Shown: in pieces, positions 1-16,600 of the stretch
How the letters are laid out: the number at the start of each line of letters is the position of its first letter
How positions within the stretch are numbered: position 1 is the stretch's first letter
Source of the DNA: Engraulis encrasicolus
Lineage: Eukaryota; Chordata; Actinopteri; Clupeiformes; Engraulidae
Length of the DNA stretch: 64,000 nt
Assembly: GCF_034702125.1 (NCBI RefSeq)
Contig: NC_085880.1
Coordinates: 20,403,028-20,467,027, forward strand
Reading direction: 5' to 3'
The notes under the pieces: generated by a model
What the model was told of the DNA's origin: nothing
Seen by the model: only the letters and a program-made list of their open reading frames with translations
Databases searched by the model: none
Translations under genes and position numbers: made by a program

Positions 1-522
1 GGTAAGAAATAAATAACAGTTCATCACTTGACATCCGCATCCAAAGACACTGAGGGACAAGCATGACTCTGTCAGAAAAAGTCTATAAAATATGCAAAAA
101 CTATCAGCTAAGCAAAACAGCACCTTGTGTAGCTGAAAGGGTTTGAATAATCAACAAAATAGCCAGTTGGTCAGCTGAACAAAAACGCAAACCAGAGATT
201 ATTTGCAGAATAAAGAGTCTGTCAATGTAGGTTACTCATGGATGTTTTGATATAGTATCTTTTTTGTTTGTATATTTCTCAAACAAACATGAAAATGAAA
301 ACCTTCGCCCGACCTTCTCTGGAAAGAGAGCAATCAAGGCTAATGAATCTGGAATAACACCTTAAACCTGCACACAGACACACTGTCCTCATGCACATTC
401 ATTGAAGAAAGCTGGGATCAAATATTGGGCTTTCAATCATCAATTTTTAAATCCATTGATATATTTGACAAAAAAATACTAGTAGATGCTAAACCATTTC
501 CCTGTGTTCAAACATGCACACT

Positions 523-592
523 TGTGTGTGTGTGTGTGTGTGTGCGTGTGCGTGTGTGTGTGTGCGCGCGTGCGCGCGTGCGTGCATGTGCG
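523..592. repeat. (GT)n/(GC)n microsatellite
   Basis: Alternating purine-pyrimidine tract with GCGCGTGCGCGC interruptions, a Z-DNA-prone composition. Confidence 0.95.
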
Positions 593-1176
593 TTAACTCA
601 TGTGCAAGCCTTTTAACATGTCCAAATCCTATTGTAACATAGTATAGAGGATGCACGCACATCCAGTAAAACAGATCCTGGATCAAACAAGGACGGGTGG
701 AAGAACAAGGAAACTCTGCACTGTTCCGTCCTCCTCTACACTTCCTATTGCAAACCACACACGGTGCATGCTGTAGGCCTACTGTTAATACAATACTGTG
801 TAGAGCAGGAGCTCCTATAAAGTGTTAAATTAAACTTAAACTTGTATTGAATTAACACTGAAACAGCTTGTACTGTGCACATGGCATGTGTGATAGGGTG
901 TGGCAGCCATGACAGGGGGAGGGGGTGGGGGGTTATTAGCTGTCATTATTGTCTCTTTCTATCTCCCTCTGTAAAAATAGACCTGTCTCTACGCTCCACA
1001 CGGGCCAGGGGCCCGGGCCACTCTGTATCAGTCTCCGGTAATTGCACTAATGCCACTTAACGTGATTTCCTGCACCAATGGCTAGACAGAAACCACTTTT
1101 TTTTCTTTAGTCCATTTCAATCTTTGTCTGGTCCTGTATGTTGACATGGGCATTGCAATTGTCTGTGCGTGTAGAT

Positions 1177-1461
1177 CAGGGATGGGCAACTTTCATGATG
1201 AAGAGGGCCACATTTTTTCATCGCCACCACCGGAGGGCCATATGACAATGGACCTGAGTTGGTTGCTCACTGCCTGCTGATATTGGAAGTAATCAGAGTG
1301 TTCTCTATCGGCCAACAGTATAATTACAATGGATTAATTCAGTCGTGGTTTAAAATAATCTTGTCATTATTATTTTCTTAAAGTCATGTTTTATCTAAGG
1401 GCCACACTGAGTGAGGAGGTGGGCCGCATGTGGCCCCCGGGCCTTCAGTTGCCCATCCCTG
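1177..1461. mobile_element. hAT-type MITE, 285 bp
   Basis: Terminal inverted repeats CAGGGATGGGCAAC / GTTGCCCATCCCTG are flanked by a perfect 8-bp target duplication GTGTAGAT (1169-1176 and 1462-1469). The interior has no transposase. Confidence 0.93.
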
Positions 1462-2780
1462 GTGTAGATGCATACTGTATTTGTTGCTGGTTGGTCCTGG
1501 ATTCATCCCAACACACAACAGCAAAGTTTCAAGAAAATGTGGAAGATTATGAACTTTCCATGATCATCTCCATCTTAAATCTGAATTCTGAAATCAACAT
1601 ACAAGCAAAACAGCCAGCTCCTTACACCCCATGTGACATCACATCCACACTTTTCTCAGTAGGTAGCCCCAAACGGCACACCACTCCACCAGTGGAAGAC
1701 TGTAATAGTCATTGAAAGGTTAACTATAATAGTACTACACTACTATGACATATCACGGGGCCTTCAGTAATGCACTACGACTTGGTCATTTCCACATGGT
1801 TACAGCAAATTTATAACGATTTGCCTTAACGGGTTAAATTAATTGTCTCCCTTCCTCAGTTCTGTCACAGATGTATTTGCATGGCTCACTCACTCTGGTG
1901 AGCTCAATCCCTTGTTTAGTACTGTATAACTTGGCTATACTGCCATACAAAAACACAGTACAGTAAATGTACAAACACTGAAGTCGAGGAAAAGCTGTTA
2001 CAATCTGCATACTACAATGGAGGTTTATGGATTATTTAGAGCACTTAAAATAAGCAAGACATTCAGTAACAATAAAAAAGCAGATGGTTACAACAAGGAA
2101 GAATATTCTCCATGCTTCTGTAGACGAGACCACGACAAGAGGCACGATCAGAGCCCTTCCTCAGAGTTGTAGAAGGAAAATGTTAACTCACATTGAAATT
2201 CATCGAAACCATCAGTCGCTGTTATACGCCTTGAATGAAATAATACAAAAATGAAGATGACATCTGAGCTGCACCCACAACTGTACTGTACTTTTTGCAT
2301 AAAAGATGTGCAGTGCTCCAGTTGAAGATTCAGTGTTGACCAAATATGTATGCACTGGCCTTGGCTTGGCTTGGCATGGTTCAAACAGCTAAGTCATTTC
2401 CTGTCCCACTTTTTTACTGTACTTTTCTAATAAAGGCCAAAAGCCCCCACCCATCAAAAAAATAATTATGTACTTTCATGCTCTTTTAGAGTAGTAGGCA
2501 TCACTGTTTACACCGCACCCACCGCCCCTAACCCCCCCCCCCGTCCCGAGGCACAGTGGGTGCCTGCTGAAGACTGAAGACTGGTGTTGTGACAGGCGCC
2601 AGAGATGGCGACCCGACCTTACGCTGCCTCCCTTCCTGTGACACACGTCTGCGTTGGGCATGGGCAACAGGTGCCAGTCACTCACCCAGGGGCATCACAG
2701 CACATCGCATCGTAGCACATGATGTGCTAGTCATCTGGCCCTGTAGGCCTGGACTGACATATTGCAAAGTGTAGATTTGA

Positions 2781-2811
<31 letters not shown>

Positions 2812-2825
2812 AAGGTGGGTGTGGA

Positions 2826-2911
<86 letters not shown>
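2781..2911. repeat. (GT)n microsatellite, compound
   Basis: Two GT blocks of 27 and about 83 bp separated by GCGCGAAGGTGGGTGTGGATTT. Confidence 0.97.
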
Positions 2912-2913
<2 letters not shown>

Positions 2914-3340
2914 CATGTGCATGCTTGTGAGGGGGTGGGGATGGGGTGGTAAGTGTGGTTGTGTGACGCAAAAAGAACAAAAAACTATTAAAATGCCAGT
3001 GATGGAATTTTTAAACCATGTGGAAAATACTGTAGATGTGCGTGTAACTATATATTGTATATACTGCAGAGAATAATGCTACTGTCATCAGTTATGAGTC
3101 AAAAACAACTCATATTCAATATGTACTACACAGACATGCGTACGGTACATGCAATGATGTGGTGAGGTGACCAATCAAGAATTGAATTTGCCACAACTGT
3201 GTGCACATGAGATTAATCACAGAAACCCAGCTCCCTGCTCAGACAACTCATTTTCTTCCGTGTAAATGGCATGACTCGCAATGCGGCGAGAAGCACTCTG
3301 CATTTATCATCAGCTTCGCTCTTCTCCGCTCTGTTGTGTT

Positions 3341-3488
3341 CAGGGCCGCTGACAGCTTTGGCCGGGCCCAGGACAAAGTCATCTGAAAGGGCCCCCCAGC
3401 CCAAAAGATACAATGTGATGAAGACCCAATTTTGGGGGCCCTCTCTCCCTGGGCCCGGGACAACTGTCCCCATGTCGGCACCGCTCTG
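3341..3488 (-). mobile_element. Short hAT-like MITE, family A (copy 1)
   Basis: The termini CAGGGCCGCTGACAG and the reverse of CAGGGGTGCCGAC, with the internal phrase AATTGGGTCCTCATT on the minus strand, are shared with copies at 13215, 30696 and 35786. Confidence 0.8.
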
Positions 3489-3769
3489 CTGTGTCTTGTT
3501 GACACCTGTAAACATCTGCCTCCCTGCCTTGTGTCTGTCTCTCATAACCAGCCTTGACTGATGGCTTTTTCCCTCCTCTCCACCCCTCCTTCCTCAGCCC
3601 ACGATCCACAGGTTGTTAATTTGAATTTGCTGTAGTTTCAATCGATAAATCACATGCGTCCGCCGTTAATAAAGATGCAGCCCCAGAGCCGTTTGGTCCG
3701 GCAAAGGGCAGCGGGGAGATTAATTGGAGTCTGGTGAGAGGACTAATGATGGAACATCTCGCGTGCCGA

Positions 3770-4255
3770 TTCCCACTGTCCTCTGTCGTCACCCTCACCT
3801 TCCCCCACCCTCACCTCCAACCTCTACCGCTAACTCCTACCTCCACCCCTACCCCACTGTCCTCTGTCGTCACCCTCACCTTCCTCATCACCCCCAACCC
3901 TACCCCACTGTCCCCTATTGTCACCCCCCAGCCCACCACACCCTTCTCCACTGTCTCCTATTGTCGGCCCCTCCACCCGCCACCCCCACCCCTCACCCCA
4001 CCCCTCTCCTCTGTACCCTATCGTCCCTGTCCTCCTCACATCTTCCCCACCCGCTTTTGTCACCCCTGCACCCTTATTGTCAGTACTACACCCCACCCCA
4101 CTAGCCTGATTATCATAGACTTTCAAATCTCGATTCGACAAAGGTGTCGTGTCACTAGGAAGGCGCAGCCTGGCTACCACATCGCCACACCCCACCCTTC
4201 TCCTCTGTCCCCTCATGTTACACCACCCCCACCCCCCTCTCTTCTGTCACTCTGT
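3770..4255. repeat. C-rich degenerate minisatellite
   Basis: Repeating CCCACTGTCCTCTGTCGTCA and CACCCTCACCTTCC type units with strong C/G strand asymmetry. A non-repetitive patch at 4105-4180 (AGCCTGATTATCATAGACTT) resembles 29325-29370 in reverse. Long open frames here are compositional artefacts. Confidence 0.85.
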
Positions 4256-4687
4256 CCTTAGAATCCCCCTGGACCTTCGTGTATATGGTTCATTCTTGGA
4301 GAACTGCCTAGCAACACTGGACTCACTCCACAATCAGCACTGACTGACTCCTTACGGTGCTATGTACTGTATATGTCCACTCCACATTGGCATTGACTTT
4401 GAACTAAACACACAACATTGGCAAGTTGGCAAGTTTCTACCTGTCAGCCATGCAATGGTCGTACTGTAAGTCATTTGTTGTCTGGTTGGCAGAACTGAAT
4501 TTTGCACATGAACGTCTATTGAGGTTTATTCTAACCCCTGTTTACGTATTCCATGGAGAGAATAGTGACTTGCTGTGCTATTCATGTGAAGGTCATGGAG
4601 GCCATGTTTGTATGTATTCTCAGCAGTGACTGGATAGTGGACGTACAGGCAAACAGAGATAGTACATGAGACCAGGGAAGACAACCT

Positions 4688-5015
4688 GATCACTTATCCC
4701 AGGCCCAGGGAGAGAGGGGGCCCGGAATAGGGTCCTCATCGCATTTTAGGTATTGGGTCAGGGGCCCTTTTAAATTACTTTGTCCTGGGCCCAGTGGTGT
4801 AGTCTACTTTTTATGGTGGGTATACTGTATATTTGAGCATTTTTTGAAGTGGGTATACTGTATATACTGTATTTGTGCTATTCAAAACAATGGATCAATC
4901 AATTTTAAGTGGGTATACTGAAATCCCTGAAATTTAGAAGTGGGTATACTCCGTATACCCGCGTTCTACGTAGACTACACCACTGCCTGGGCCCAGCCAA
5001 AGCTGTCAGTGTTCC
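4688..5015 (+). mobile_element. Family A MITE (copy 2) split by a second MITE
   Basis: The left part (to 4791) and right part (from 4986) together match family A, from the GGGAGAGAGGGGGCCC region to GCCAAAGCTGTCAG. The 5' terminus is missing. The gap is exactly the family B element at 4792-4985. Confidence 0.75.
4792..4985. mobile_element. hAT-like MITE, family B (194 bp), nested in family A
   Basis: Inverted termini CAGTGGTGTAGTCTAC / GTAGACTACACCACTG have a perfect 8-bp duplication CCTGGGCC (4784-4791, 4986-4993) of family A sequence. A sister copy is at 27014-27203. The interior carries four GTGGGTATACT motifs. Confidence 0.93.
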
Positions 5016-6578
5016 TGCATGAGACAGACATTATTTCAATATATAATGGTGGAAGATGATTTGTGAACAACACCATATGTTTAATTCAGTGACTGGTTGA
5101 TGAACATTAATATGGAGAGGAAACGCAGCAAAGAACCATACTTAAACTTTCAATCCAGTCCATCTATGATAGTATGTTTAGCACATCTATGAATAATTAC
5201 AGTAATGGCAGCCATTTAAGCAATCACAGCATTGACATCACCAAAACAAATGAAGATGACTTTTGTTATCAGCGTCTGCACGTCAGGAACAAAATGATTT
5301 GTGTCAATGAGTTCATGTCAGATGAGTACCGTTGTGGAAAACATCAATTTAAGTGCACCGGGGAGTTTTTGTTGTTTTCCTTGCGATGGAAATGTCAGTG
5401 TCAGTATTATCCATTTAGTGTCAGTATTATCCATTCTCTCCTCCATTGATTTTGTCATTCAATAAAAAAACGCTATAACGTGTGTAAAATTGGCAGTGAC
5501 TGTGGTTATTCTCTATCTGAACCAACATCTAATGTTGAATGATGGCTGTATCAGGACCAATCATTCAGTTACAAACTTAGCGTGCCACACCACTGTGATT
5601 CATATAGTGACAAGGTTAGTTTGAAGCACTCTTAGGCAATAACAGGAAGAGAGCCATATCAAATGTTTATATATACTGTAGATCATTTGTATACTGCTGC
5701 ATATCCACAGCCTTGAGTCACACACATCATGCCACAAAATAGGTATACACACTTGAAATTATCTTAAAATTATCACTATATACTTTTTTAAAACAGTTTT
5801 GTCACCACCTGTTAGCAGACTTACAGTACATTTACTCTGGTCCAGACAGTGAGCAGCAACATACAGAACGATTATTTCAACTTCCAGAAAATGATTTCAA
5901 GGCCCACTTGGAATATCTTCAGGGCCCACAGTTTGAAAATCACTGCTCTAGGTATTTCTGTCAGTGCCTATAGCAGGTCTCATACTGGAGACTTTAGACA
6001 TCATTTTGAGAATAGATGGTGATAAGTTGACGTTTATTAAAATTACATGAATTCTAATAAAGACCTACTTTACAATTAGTTGAACTTTGCATACATCTCA
6101 GAAAACCTTTTACTGTATTTGTCCAAATCATGGTCACAATACTGCAAATGTGACTTCTCTCCATCATCATGTACAATCCTTCCTGCTCATGCATATGCAC
6201 ATCTAACAGGTGGCACATGTATTACTGCAGTCTGTCCAAACATCTCTCATTTACTCCAACAGACAGTAATTCAGATCCCACCATGCGGCATTGGTAATTG
6301 CACTCTGTTGGGTGCAATCAAGAACAGCAAGGCATGAACAATCCATTTTAAACGATCAGATTTAAAATGATTTACCTCCGATCTAGTGTCCTGTGATATC
6401 AACCACAAAATCTATGATGAGACACCCACATTGTTATGCCCTGTAATCGCTTACCTACATTAAGTGGAAGGTGGCCAGACTCAATAGATGAGAGCCATGT
6501 GTTTGAAATGTCTGATCAGATTACATTGGGGCAGAAACCTAGAGGCTTCAACTCAGAGGCTGCTGGGTAGGTTGATGT

Positions 6579-6767
6579 GGGGCAGCCATGGCCTAGTAGT
6601 GATTAAGGAGGTGGGCTTTAGATCAGAGGGTTGCAGGTTCAAATCCCACCCTTCCACTCCCTACAGCACTCCATGGCTGAAGTGCCCTTGAGCAAGGCAA
6701 CTAACCCCACATTAGTTTTGGATTTTTTTAAAAAGGTGTCAGTTAAGTGTTATGTAACGTAATGTAG
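6579..6767 (+). repeat. tRNA-derived SINE
   Basis: Begins GGGGCAGCCATGGCCTAG with a tRNA-like A box. A B box reads GGTTGCAGGTTCAAATCCC. The 3' end is an L2-like tail (GTCAGTTAAGTG and TGTAACGTAATGTA). Confidence 0.82.
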
Positions 6768-7444
6768 GCTAATGGCAGGGGTCCCCAACCTTTCTGGGTC
6801 TGAGAAATGGGGAATAAATCAGTATCATGCAACACACACCCACTTTGAAATGTGAAACAAATGAAGGATTTATGACAATAAAATCACAATCAGCTACACT
6901 TGATACTTTTAAAATATATAAATATAGCCTACAGATGAGCCAAAAAAGTTTGATAACCCTAAATCTGATAACTTTCCAGCTTCAGGACCATGTCAGATAT
7001 AGCTTGGTCTACACGCTTGCAGCACTGTATGCAGATAGATGTCTGCAGTTGACAAGAAATGCTTGAAGCCTTGAACTTAACCTAGATTTAGAGGTTTAGA
7101 ACTATAAAAAGTCTTTACCCCGCATAATGGGTTTGTCCACGGCGCATCACTGACGCCCCGCCTCCCTTGAGAAAACAATAACGTTTCCCCCACTGTCAGC
7201 CAACAACTTTTAGGGGACTATTCTTCATTCACCATTACAACTGCAAATGAGAAAATGTCATCAGAATCGCACTTTTGCGAGATACTGAAAATCATTTCTG
7301 TCGTCAGTGACTTCATCACAAGGCGACGAGCAGTCAAGAGAGGATGTTAGAATGGACCCAGTGATAAGTTGCCCCTGCATCTTGGCTGTATAACGCCATC
7401 TAGGAAATCACTTTGGAACAGCACAGAAAGTATCAAAACATTGT

Positions 7445-7450
7445 TTTATT
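7445..7450 (-). promoter_or_regulatory. fbxo5: Candidate poly(A) signal of fbxo5
   Basis: AATAAA on the minus strand, about 310 nt past the fbxo5 stop. It would give a short 3'UTR ending near 7420-7435. Confidence 0.5.
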
Positions 7451-7757
7451 GGCTGTCAGCAAAATATTTACAAGACAGGACACCACGTAAAAGAAACATA
7501 CACATACAAAATAGACATCTTATGTACATGATATACAGAATCAAATAGATTGTTTTAGATTGTCTGTAGGGCCACGGGTGAACACCAATGTCCCTATAAC
7601 AAGTTTTGGTTTGACTGCATTTGGCCATACATACCCATTCGATCCTTTAAAAACACTTGGTGTTGATAAAATCTTTAAAAAATTTGGAGCATATAAAAAA
7701 GGGAGTTTCCCAACTTCCCTTTGTTACACGATAAGATCAATTCAAGTCCCATTCAGT

Positions 7758-12085
<4,328 letters not shown>

Positions 12086-12159
12086 TAGATATCTTGTTGT
12101 GCTTTATGCCACATAGAGAATTTAGCGGCAAAGCGGACTCTCAGCTGAATGAGGAATGA

Positions 12160-12270
12160 GGCAGGATTTGGAAAAAGCGCCAGTAGAGAACTTATTTGAA
12201 TTCGGTGAACAAAACGCTCCGACCAATGAGGGGCTAGGGTTAAACCTTTAATTTCTTGTCAGCCAATGGA
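12160..12270 (-). promoter_or_regulatory. fbxo5: Putative fbxo5 promoter with two CCAAT boxes
   Basis: Two CCAAT boxes (12223-12227 and 12263-12267, both reading ATTGG on the gene strand) lie 138-182 bp upstream of the start codon, 40 bp apart. Paired reverse CCAAT boxes bound by NF-Y are typical of cell-cycle genes, which fits Emi1. A GC-rich GGCGCTTTTT element resembling an E2F site is at about 12172-12182, but it is not a perfect consensus. No TATA box is evident. The transcription start is not determined. Confidence 0.45.
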
Positions 12271-12860
12271 TTACAGTGGCTTCTCTGATGTCATCGCGCA
12301 GTAGCATGACGCTGTGCGCTAGTGCGCCCTGTGACTCTGGAAAAAGAGCGCACAAGTAAACACTGGGCTATGCTATCACTGCACACATAAATTTAGAATG
12401 TCTTTTAACGTTCACTAATGTTAAATGTAAACCCCATCCCATAAATTAAAAACCCCACAGGTCCCCACGTTTGCACAGAGCTCTAATAAGTTGATCTAAC
12501 GGCCTGGGTGATTTGTGCACTGCGGTCATAAGGATCATCATAATCTTTGATTCAGATTTGGGTGGTTAGTCTATGTCTATGAATTCTCTGACCAAGGGTC
12601 AACCCACAATTTGCAGCTATGATTGACAGCTCCGGTTTTACATGATACAATTCATTAATGTTTGTTGTATGGATTACTATGCAATATGATGCTGCAGTCT
12701 GCATGAGAGATGTCCAATCTTTCTGTAAAGAAACTATGCTACTGGTTACAAAAAAAAACAAAAAACAAGGTCCACCTAAGTCCTTTACAATACAATGTAA
12801 ATCTCCTAAGTGGCAGCCAAGAATAATAATGATTGTTTAGATGGGCATTATACCATGGGA

Positions 12861-12922
12861 CACGCACGAATGCACTCACGCACTCACTCACTCACTCACG
12901 CACGCACGCATGCACACACACA
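12861..12922. repeat. (CACT)n/(CACG)n microsatellite
   Basis: Tetranucleotide array CACTCACTCACTCACGCACGCACG between fbxo5 and mtrf1l. Confidence 0.9.
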
Positions 12923-13043
12923 GAGCGGGAGATCTATAGTTAATGATGGTGTTCTGAAAAACACTCACTTGGCCTCAAGATTCCTGCACAGTGACTGAGG
13001 CATTTGAAAACAAGGATTTGGCCTTAAAAAAATGTCATTCTTA

Positions 13044-13049
13044 TTTATT
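13044..13049 (-). promoter_or_regulatory. mtrf1l: Candidate poly(A) signal of mtrf1l
   Basis: AATAAA on the minus strand about 365 nt past the mtrf1l stop. If used, the 3'UTR includes the MITE at 13215-13367. Confidence 0.4.
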
Positions 13050-13214
13050 ATACAGACACAAGAACTGAACAGAATAATTAATTCGGGGACGCTTGCTTGT
13101 CGTATTTGATGTCAAAGGAAGACATTTCAAATAAAATTGCTGTTCAGCACTGGCAGAAAGGACTGGTGTAATGGATAGTCCATAGCAGCCTGCCCTGTAG
13201 TTCTATGCCGTTAT

Positions 13215-13367
13215 CAGGGGTGCCGACTGGGAGGGGGGGACAAAGGGGACAGTTGTCTCAGGCCCGGGGGGAGAAGGGGCATAATTGGGTCCTCATTGCA
13301 TTGTATCTATTGGGATGGGGGGCCCTTTCAGATGACTTTGTCCTGGGCTCTGCCAAAGCTGTCAGCG
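13215..13367 (+). mobile_element. Family A MITE (copy 3) in the mtrf1l 3' flank
   Basis: The left end CAGGGGTGCCGAC is intact. The right end stops at GCTGTCAGCG, lacking the last few bases. It starts 44 bp past the mtrf1l stop, so it is probably inside the 3'UTR. Confidence 0.8.
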
Positions 13368-13410
13368 TTATATACATTTGTTATATACATAATGTCTTTG
13401 TGATCAGCTG

Positions 13411-13614
13411 CTAGCTGCCATTGTCCCCTATGACTTCCAGGAGGGTTTCTTGCTCGGAAAACTGCTGCAAAGACAGACTCATATCATCCAACAGGTCCTC
13501 TCCCAACAGAAATCCTCGGACGTCGTGCACCGTTTTCCCGATACGATGGTCTGTGATGCGATCTTGGGAAAAATTGTAGGTTCTGATTTTTTCCGACCTT
13601 CCTTTGGTACCAAT
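13411..13614 (-). CDS. mtrf1l: mtrf1l coding exon 7 (C-terminus)
   Basis: This 204-nt exon follows acceptor GTTTCCAG and runs to the stop. It encodes [28 protein letters not shown]..., matching human [28 protein letters not shown], then a divergent acidic tail ending VIGDNGS. Confidence 0.95.
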   Translation of the reverse strand: MGTKGRSEKIRTYNFSQDRITDHRIGKTVHDVRGFLLGEDLLDDMSLSLQQFSEQETLLEVIGDNGS

Positions 13615-16600
13615 CTGGAAACAAAAAGAATACACAGTGTTCCTTAGCAGTTGCACAAACCAATGGAGGGTAACACAGAGGATGTAGGCTAACCATTACA
13701 CAGCAGCACACAAGCATATGGAACCCATAGAAAGCATCATTACTTGAGAAAACATAAGTCAGAGCTTTCATACAGGTACATTCCAAACCTGGCAACCCAC
13801 ACTAGGACATGAAACCGGTGAACCCGGTGAACAAATGTGTGATTTACGCCTCTAGTAGTCACCATGTCAGCTATTGTGTGTTTTCTCACAGGTGGGCTGA
13901 GACATGGCAGTGCCAGCCTTAGCGGCCCCCGGAGCTGCAAGAAGATGAAGTTTGAAGCGGGAGTCCACCGCGTGCAGAGAGTCCCCAAGACGGAGAATAA
14001 GGGCAGAGTGCACACCAGCACCAGGACGGTGGCCGTGCTTCCTCAGCCCACAGAGGTACAGTATAGCACTGGGAGTATCATGCATTTACAACACTCTGAT
14101 ACTATCATTCAAACCAAAGACATGTTTAACTGCACATAATATCCTGTGCAGTCACCATGCTAAGTCCTCCTGAAGGACTCTATCTCATATTCAACCAGAA
14201 AAAAACATCTTCTTACACACAGACAGAGCTTTTGAAGGATGGCTTTTGCGTCCTTTTGGTTCACCTCCGTTGGCGCAGGACTAGACTAAATTGCCAGGCA
14301 AAAAACATTTTCTGCCCCTAGCTGGGTTCATCAAGTGTACTAGGCCCAATTCCAATATGATATACCAATTATACTGTTTTCAGGCCGACCAGAACGGAGC
14401 CGGTGCCAGCGCCTGCAACCACCCACGTTCATACCGGGCTCTGAAATTTTTCAGCATGTGACTGTGTTACCCAGATGAACCTGCTGACGTCCACATTGTC
14501 ATCACGGTTTACAGAGAAAAAACAAGTATTTTTTTGGTTTGTGTAAACACGCCAGTCGTTTTGTGTTATGGTGCAGGAATGGGCACAGCCACGGTTCTCA
14601 GTCAGCCTGGATGCGTCATTAGGGGCTTGAAATGCTGGTGAAGTGTACCTGTAATTTGCGCGTCTGGTATCTGCGACTTGTCTCCTCCTCCAGTTTCATG
14701 CTGTACAGCTTGGCTCTGAGCACCTTCATGGCAGTCTCCTTATTCTTTAACTGGGACCGTTCCTGTTGGCATTCGGCTACCACTCCTGGAAATTGAAATG
14801 GACCTGTAAACAACGCTGACCTAAAACGGACATCTAAGACTTGCTTGTACAGGAGCGAATAGATGCTTCCTTGTTTCGGTCGGTCTGTCACTTTGTATGT
14901 GTCACTGTTATTTGAGCTTCTTTAATGAGCTTCTATAAGAGCCTTGATTGTGTGTAACCCATTTTGACTGGAAAACGCCTTCTAAAAAGGCCAGCCACGA
15001 AGACCAACTACAAGACATTTTGTTAGTCACACACCCGTTTTTACATCCCCAATGTGTATTTCAGGCATCATAACATTTGCCATGTACTTGTAAAATGCAT
15101 GCATCGTTGAAGAACGCATGAACGTCACTCTCGGTGTTAATAGTAAATACAAAACAGCAGTCAGCATGAAAGGTATAACCACACACACATGCATCTCCCA
15201 GGCAAGTCTAAGGGAGTGACAGCACATTTTTAAGATGTCTAACAGGTCCACTTGTGAAAGTCAACAGACCTTGTTTCCTTTAATAAGTTACATACCTGTC
15301 CACCCCCTCGATGTACGTCGTTGAAGTACTAACTTGATTGCAAATATTGATAAAGGCCCCATGTTTTATTTTATTTTCTTGCTCTCCTCACCTGTGGGGA
15401 TATGTACGATTCGCACAGCACTGTCTGTTGTGTTCACATGCTGTCCACCGGCCCCACTCGCCCTCTTGGTCTCAATCTTGAGATCCTTTGGCTGAATAGT
15501 GAGTGTAATCTGAAAAACAACGTAAAAAAGTAACTTAGAGGGTACAGTCCATCAGCCTAACTCCCGTCCTCGACTTGTACTTGTGGCCTGACGCCCTGCC
15601 TCTGTGGAGAAACATTAAAGTTGCCCTGCTGTCAGCCTAGCCAGCCTGACAACAGCAATACCCCTAGGTGAGGGTTTGGTCGCTGTACCAGTATTAACAC
15701 ACTCTAGCAGACCATAAAATACCTTCAGACTCTACACCCAGTTACACAGTGACACAGAGGGCCAAAGATATTTCACATTCTGCTCTTCCTGTATTGTCCT
15801 GTATTCTGCACAGTACCATCTGTAATTCACTCAATTCACAGCAACAGAACCATCATCCTATGGTTGATGCTGGAATTGTATACATGCTATTTTAGGCCAT
15901 AATTCTTCGCTTTGAGGAGGTACATTTACAAGGTGAACAGATCTCAAGTCAGGTGCAATCTAAAATGCCAAGTTATTTCAGACCGACCAACGTAGCATCT
16001 AACAGCAGGCTTGTGTGCATGTGGCTTACATCACTTTAGATCCTCCAAAGCTATTAGGAGAAAGTCCAGAATGCCCCCTTTCTATTGTCACCCCTGGGTC
16101 ATTTCACATGAAATCAGACACTTCCTCGTGAAATGACCCCCCTACTTATCGGAGTGCTACTGCATGATGCCCTCAATTAAGTTTTTTAAGTAGCAGACGT
16201 CAGGTGGTACAACCGCAGCTAATGCCCATACATTAATTATTAATCGGTAATTCATGTACAAGCAATGAATATGTTTCCTAGATAATCCATTAAAAACAAA
16301 ATAAATCATGTAATTCATACACTAGTGGCAAGTTATTATCTCTGGTTGCACCACCCTGATGTCTGTTACGACAAAAACATCATTGACCGATATATCAAGA
16401 GTGCTGTTACTGCATGACGCTCTCAGTGTTATACTCTACCTCTGTGGGCTGAGGCAGCACGGCCACCGTCATGGTGCTGGTGTGCACTCGGCCCTTATTC
16501 TCCGTCTTGGGGACCCTCTGCACGCGGTGGACTCCCGCTTCAAACTTCATCTTCTTGTAGCTCAGGGGCCCGCTAATGCTGGCACTGCCATGTCTCAGCC

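Larger units (their letters stand above)
1..7440. other. Intergenic region downstream of fbxo5
   Basis: No open frame here resembles a known protein. Apart from the repeats listed separately, the stretches 593-1168, 1470-2780, 2912-3340, 4261-4687 and 5016-6578 show nothing I can name. A hAT-like fragment (CAGTTTGAAAATCACTGC) ends near 5955, and a hAT left end (CAGGGGTCCCCAACC) lies at 6777. Confidence 0.6.

Noticed and set aside
3734..4261. 175-aa Pro-rich open frame
   Set aside because: C-rich minisatellite. Other frames are equally open and composition alone explains the length.
5174..5449. 91-aa open frame (MFSTSMNNYSNGSHL...)
   Set aside because: No family resemblance and no splice or promoter context; a likely chance frame.
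6579..6767. tRNA gene
   Set aside because: A- and B-box-like sequences are present, but the sequence continues into a LINE-type tail and does not fold as a full cloverleaf; it is a SINE.
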